NCBI GenBank assembly: GCA_964398655.1
Contig: CAYNNG010000035.1
Span: forward strand, 1-8,541
Source: SFFI01 sp964398655
Lineage (GTDB): Bacteria > Bacillota > Clostridia > Saccharofermentanales > DTU023
DNA: 8,541 nucleotides
Direction: 5' to 3'
The position numbers and the translations under genes were made by a program. Numbering within the stretch: position 1 is the first letter of the stretch; each line of letters starts with the position of its first letter. Positions 6,335 to 8,541 of the stretch are shown here, piece by piece. The notes beneath the pieces were generated by a model that saw only the letters and a list, made by a program, of their open reading frames with translations, did no database searches and was not told the origin of the DNA.

Positions 6335-6964
6335 CTACTGACCACTCTCAGCCGCTAGCTTGGCAAATAATTCTTCCCAGGTATCTGCAGACTGGGCACC
6401 AATCATAAAATATGAGCCATTTACTATAAAAGCCGGGACTTGGCCCTGGGCAGGGCCCTGCTCATTCATATGTAGATTATATGCTAAGGGTGCTTGGGTC
6501 TTAAGGTCAGAAAAAGCAAGTTCAGCATCACGTGGGGAAATGCCAAATTTTAGGGCAGCCTCCTCCAAAAACTCTCGGTTACTTATATTGATGCCCTTGA
6601 GCATATACTCATCCCAAAGGTAATGTAGGAGGCCAGGGCCTTTGCCCTTGTCCAGGGCATACTGAGAAATAAGCAGGGCATCATGTGTATTGGCAAAAAT
6701 ATCCTTGTGATTAAAGCGTAGCCCATAAGGCGCACCTAGAGTATCCAACTGCTTATAAAAGCGTTCTGGAAAGTGAAGATGGTAAGACATGGGCATGCCT
6801 TGCTTGGGTGCATCCGGATGAATTTCCATCAATCTATAATTAATGGAAAAGTCATATTTATCACTGAGCGTATTTAAAACGAAATAACCTAAATAGCACC
6901 ACTCACAGATGAGGTCCATAAAGAAATCAATTTGATATTTTGGCTTGTGTAACTGCTCATTCAT
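6335..6964 (-). CDS. DsbA-family (FrnE-like) thiol-disulfide oxidoreductase
   Basis: 209 residues with a thioredoxin-like DsbA fold. The N-terminal strand leads to FMDLICEWCYLG, with a CxxC active site at Cys20-Glu-Trp-Cys23. The helical insertion follows, with the NTHDALLISQYA block at 92-103. The fold closes with QVPAFIVNG at 175-183, where Pro177 is the expected cis-proline. These match the FrnE/2-hydroxychromene-2-carboxylate isomerase branch; the CxxC favours redox work over isomerase work. There is no signal peptide, so it is cytoplasmic. The ribosome binding site is poor: GAGG lies about 16 bases before the ATG. An insertion sequence ends only about 56 bases upstream, so the native promoter may have been displaced. 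A role in reducing the Sec/Cys proteins nearby is conceivable but rests on position alone. Confidence 0.82.
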   Translation of the reverse strand: MNEQLHKPKYQIDFFMDLICEWCYLGYFVLNTLSDKYDFSINYRLMEIHPDAPKQGMPMSYHLHFPERFYKQLDTLGAPYGLRFNHKDIFANTHDALLISQYALDKGKGPGLLHYLWDEYMLKGINISNREFLEEAALKFGISPRDAELAFSDLKTQAPLAYNLHMNEQGPAQGQVPAFIVNGSYFMIGAQSADTWEELFAKLAAESGQ

Positions 6965-7020
6965 ATTTTTGATTGTAGCACCTCACATTAATTGATTCTA
7001 CTTAACCGCACCAGGAGACA

Positions 7021-7044
7021 GAGTAAACTTGTTGTAGGTTAGAA
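7021..7044 (+). repeat. left terminal inverted repeat of the IS
   Basis: Begins GAGTAA and ends TTGTAGGTTAGAA. It matches the complement of 8513-8536 at 19 of 24 positions, with all mismatches in the five bases after GAGTAA. Confidence 0.8.
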
Positions 7045-7066
7045 GTCAGGGGGTCTCCTCACATGA

Positions 7067-8437
7067 CTAGAACAAATAACCACCGTTTTTAATTGTATCA
7101 AATATATGGTAAGTGGAGGTTCCTGCTTTGACCATTTTCAAAGCATTGCTGACACATGGCATAAAATTACTCACATACTGACTTGCTCTTTGCTTTGCTT
7201 CGTCTTTAAAGTAAGGTTGTTCAGAAGCCGTTTGCGGTCTTTTGAAGTCTTGTGCGGTAATGGTCCCACCATTGAGAAGATGTGCCCGTAACCTCGTGAC
7301 ACTTCCCAAACCCTTTTCACCCCAGGCTTTTGGCCGCGAAGACAGCCGGTCACTTAAGATATGGCTCACAAGCCCTTCTGCACAGGAACGACCGGACTCA
7401 GGGTCTGAATACCAGATGCTAATCCCTTGACGGTTATTTTGGTAATAACTGTGGAAAGCCTCTGCTTTATCCTCTGTACAGATCCCCTGGTCTATTAGAC
7501 CCTCTAAGACAGCTTCGACTTGCTTAGGTTGCCTGGACTTGACAGCCTCCCAGAGCAAGGCCTTTGCTTCTTTTACATCACCTGCTACAGGAGTTAGGGA
7601 CTTACTAAAATGGTACTTGTCCAGGACAAATTTGCTGTGAGGCAAGTAGCCAAGTCCCGCCTTTATCCAGGACGCGCCATCCCCGTGAATATAGATCTTT
7701 AGCTTTTCCATCTTGCCATAGCGGTCTTCTATAGCATCTGCGATTTTAAACCAGTATTTCTCATTACTCGTACAGCTTTTATCCTCTACAACAATGAACT
7801 TATCCGGAAGATAATGCTTCTTCTGCCCGAATATGGGCTTTATCGCTTCATGAATGACACAGAGTTTGGTGAGACGGCTACTCCCATCTTGCATGGACAC
7901 GTGATCTTCATCGCATTGCAAGTGAATACTCCTGGCGGGCTTCTTGCTTTTCTCTCGTACGAGCGGCTCCTCGTCTACCTGACGAATTAGTTGCATGACC
8001 GTTTGTTTACTCACCCTACCCCCACTTGCCAGCTGGCTGCTTACTTGATATGAATGACTGCATGCGAGGGTACACAGTTCGGCCCCTAAACCTCTTTCTA
8101 TGCGTTCGTAGGACTTTATGTCTAAGAGCTTGTCGAGTAAGTAGCTATATTCTCCTGTCCACCGGTTCACGTAGTAACGACGCAGAAAGTGCAGGGTGCC
8201 AAATTTAGTCTCCAGCGTTCGTGACACATCTTTCTTCACGACCTCATACCCTCGCCGCTCTTCCTTGTGTTCAAGTATATACTGGTCGTAAAGACGCAGG
8301 GTTCCACGTGTAAACTCCAGGATAAACTTTGTACAACGGCTCTCGGCTTGGTCTAAGAACGGGGTTAATCCCTCAGCCAGGCTAAGTCCCATGATTTCCT
8401 TAATGAAATTTTCGATAACTTCCTGTAAAATATCCAT
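7067..8437 (-). CDS. ISLre2-family (UPF0236-type) transposase
   Basis: 456 intact residues, the usual size for this family. An N-terminal region of about 150 residues, with a helical DNA-binding look (GRVSKQTVMQLIRQ at 140-153), precedes the catalytic part. Likely acidic catalytic residues lie in LQCDEDHVSMQ (Asp176 or Asp178), YIHGDGASWIKAG (Asp253) and SCAEGLVSHILSDRLSSRP (Glu354); assignment as a DDE triad is inferred from the family pattern. FVLDKYHFSK at 270-279 is another family block. The ATG at 8437 has AAGGAGA six bases upstream, and this site lies within one arm of an 11-bp inverted repeat that may hide it in read-through transcripts. No frameshift is seen, so the element may be active. 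Confidence 0.92.
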   Translation of the reverse strand: MDILQEVIENFIKEIMGLSLAEGLTPFLDQAESRCTKFILEFTRGTLRLYDQYILEHKEERRGYEVVKKDVSRTLETKFGTLHFLRRYYVNRWTGEYSYLLDKLLDIKSYERIERGLGAELCTLACSHSYQVSSQLASGGRVSKQTVMQLIRQVDEEPLVREKSKKPARSIHLQCDEDHVSMQDGSSRLTKLCVIHEAIKPIFGQKKHYLPDKFIVVEDKSCTSNEKYWFKIADAIEDRYGKMEKLKIYIHGDGASWIKAGLGYLPHSKFVLDKYHFSKSLTPVAGDVKEAKALLWEAVKSRQPKQVEAVLEGLIDQGICTEDKAEAFHSYYQNNRQGISIWYSDPESGRSCAEGLVSHILSDRLSSRPKAWGEKGLGSVTRLRAHLLNGGTITAQDFKRPQTASEQPYFKDEAKQRASQYVSNFMPCVSNALKMVKAGTSTYHIFDTIKNGGYLF

Positions 8438-8501
8438 AAGAGTCTCCTTCTTACTTTGATTTTTGTTGATAGATTCTATTCTATCGTTTGAGGAGACTCT
8501 T
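8438..8501 (-). promoter_or_regulatory. IS leader with RBS-sequestering inverted repeat and promoter -10
   Basis: AAGAGTCTCCT (8438-8448) and AGGAGACTCTT (8491-8501) are perfect 11-bp complements. In minus-strand RNA the second arm contains the transposase ribosome binding site and ends directly at the ATG. The loop holds a smaller perfect hairpin (GATAGA 8468-8473 with TCTATC 8480-8485) and two overlapping TAGAAT boxes that could be the promoter -10. A transcript starting there would lack the first arm and be translated freely, while one entering from outside would fold and be blocked. Confidence 0.55.
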
Positions 8502-8512
8502 TTTTATTTCTT

Positions 8513-8536
8513 TTCTAACCTACAAATTCGTTACTC
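8513..8536 (-). repeat. right terminal inverted repeat of the IS
   Basis: Complement of the left repeat, with the same outer GAGTAA and inner TTGTAGGTTAGAA. It lies five bases from the window edge. Confidence 0.8.
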
Positions 8537-8541
8537 CGTTG

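Larger units (their letters stand above)
7021..8536 (-). mobile_element. complete ISLre2-family insertion sequence
   Basis: The element of about 1516 bp is bounded by imperfect 24-bp inverted repeats at 7021-7044 and 8513-8536 (GAGTAA-N5-TTGTAGGTTAGAA, 19 of 24 matching). A second shared block, GTCTCCTCA, lies inside each end at 7053-7061 and, inverted, at 8489-8497. One intact transposase gene fills the interior. Length and organisation fit the family. Exact outer ends and the target duplication cannot be fixed, because only five bases follow the right repeat; those five do not match the left flank if the ends are as given. Confidence 0.82.

Noticed and set aside
7012..8541. A target-site duplication around the IS
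   Set aside because: Only five bases follow the right repeat and they do not match the left flank, so no duplication can be claimed from this window.

Overview
The window looks like a piece of chromosome from an anaerobic, selenium-using Bacillota (Clostridia-type) bacterium. The evidence is a moderately AT-rich sequence with strong AGGAGG-type ribosome binding sites, a component-B pair of the glycine/sarcosine/betaine reductase (Grd) family with an in-frame UGA read as selenocysteine, a DhaS-like TetR regulator, an oxalate/formate-antiporter-type MFS carrier and an intact ISLre2-family insertion sequence. The species cannot be named from this.

Layout. At 1-30 is the first ten codons of a leftward gene that runs off the window. 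At 31-385 is a regulatory region with repeated CGACA motifs and a TetR-type inverted repeat. On the + strand follow a TetR-family regulator (386-1168) and, overlapping it by 8 nt, an N-terminally shortened GrdB homologue with Cys in place of Sec (1161-1988). A strong hairpin at 2036-2072 separates this pair from a convergent minus-strand operon, which reads MFS transporter (5979-4783), GrdE-like protein (4707-3445), then GrdB-like selenoprotein (3443-2127). The conceptual translation of the selenoprotein stops at the UGA unless it is joined across codon 350. At 5980-6334 is the operon's upstream region plus a terminator. At 6335-6964 is a DsbA/FrnE-like thiol-disulfide protein (minus strand). 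At 7021-8536 is a complete ISLre2-type IS.

How the genes may work together. The carrier probably imports a small acid or amine. The GrdE-like and GrdB-like proteins would form the substrate-specific component B of a selenium-dependent reductase, and the TetR protein probably controls uptake and reduction. Selenoprotein A, component C, thioredoxin and the Sec insertion genes are not here and would have to be supplied from elsewhere. The substrate is unknown. The most unusual points are that the GrdE-like protein lacks the segment that carries the pyruvoyl-forming cysteine in classical GrdE, and that a Cys-for-Sec half-length GrdB homologue is translationally coupled to the regulator. Together they suggest a Grd-type system with chemistry or control different from known glycine, sarcosine and betaine reductases.
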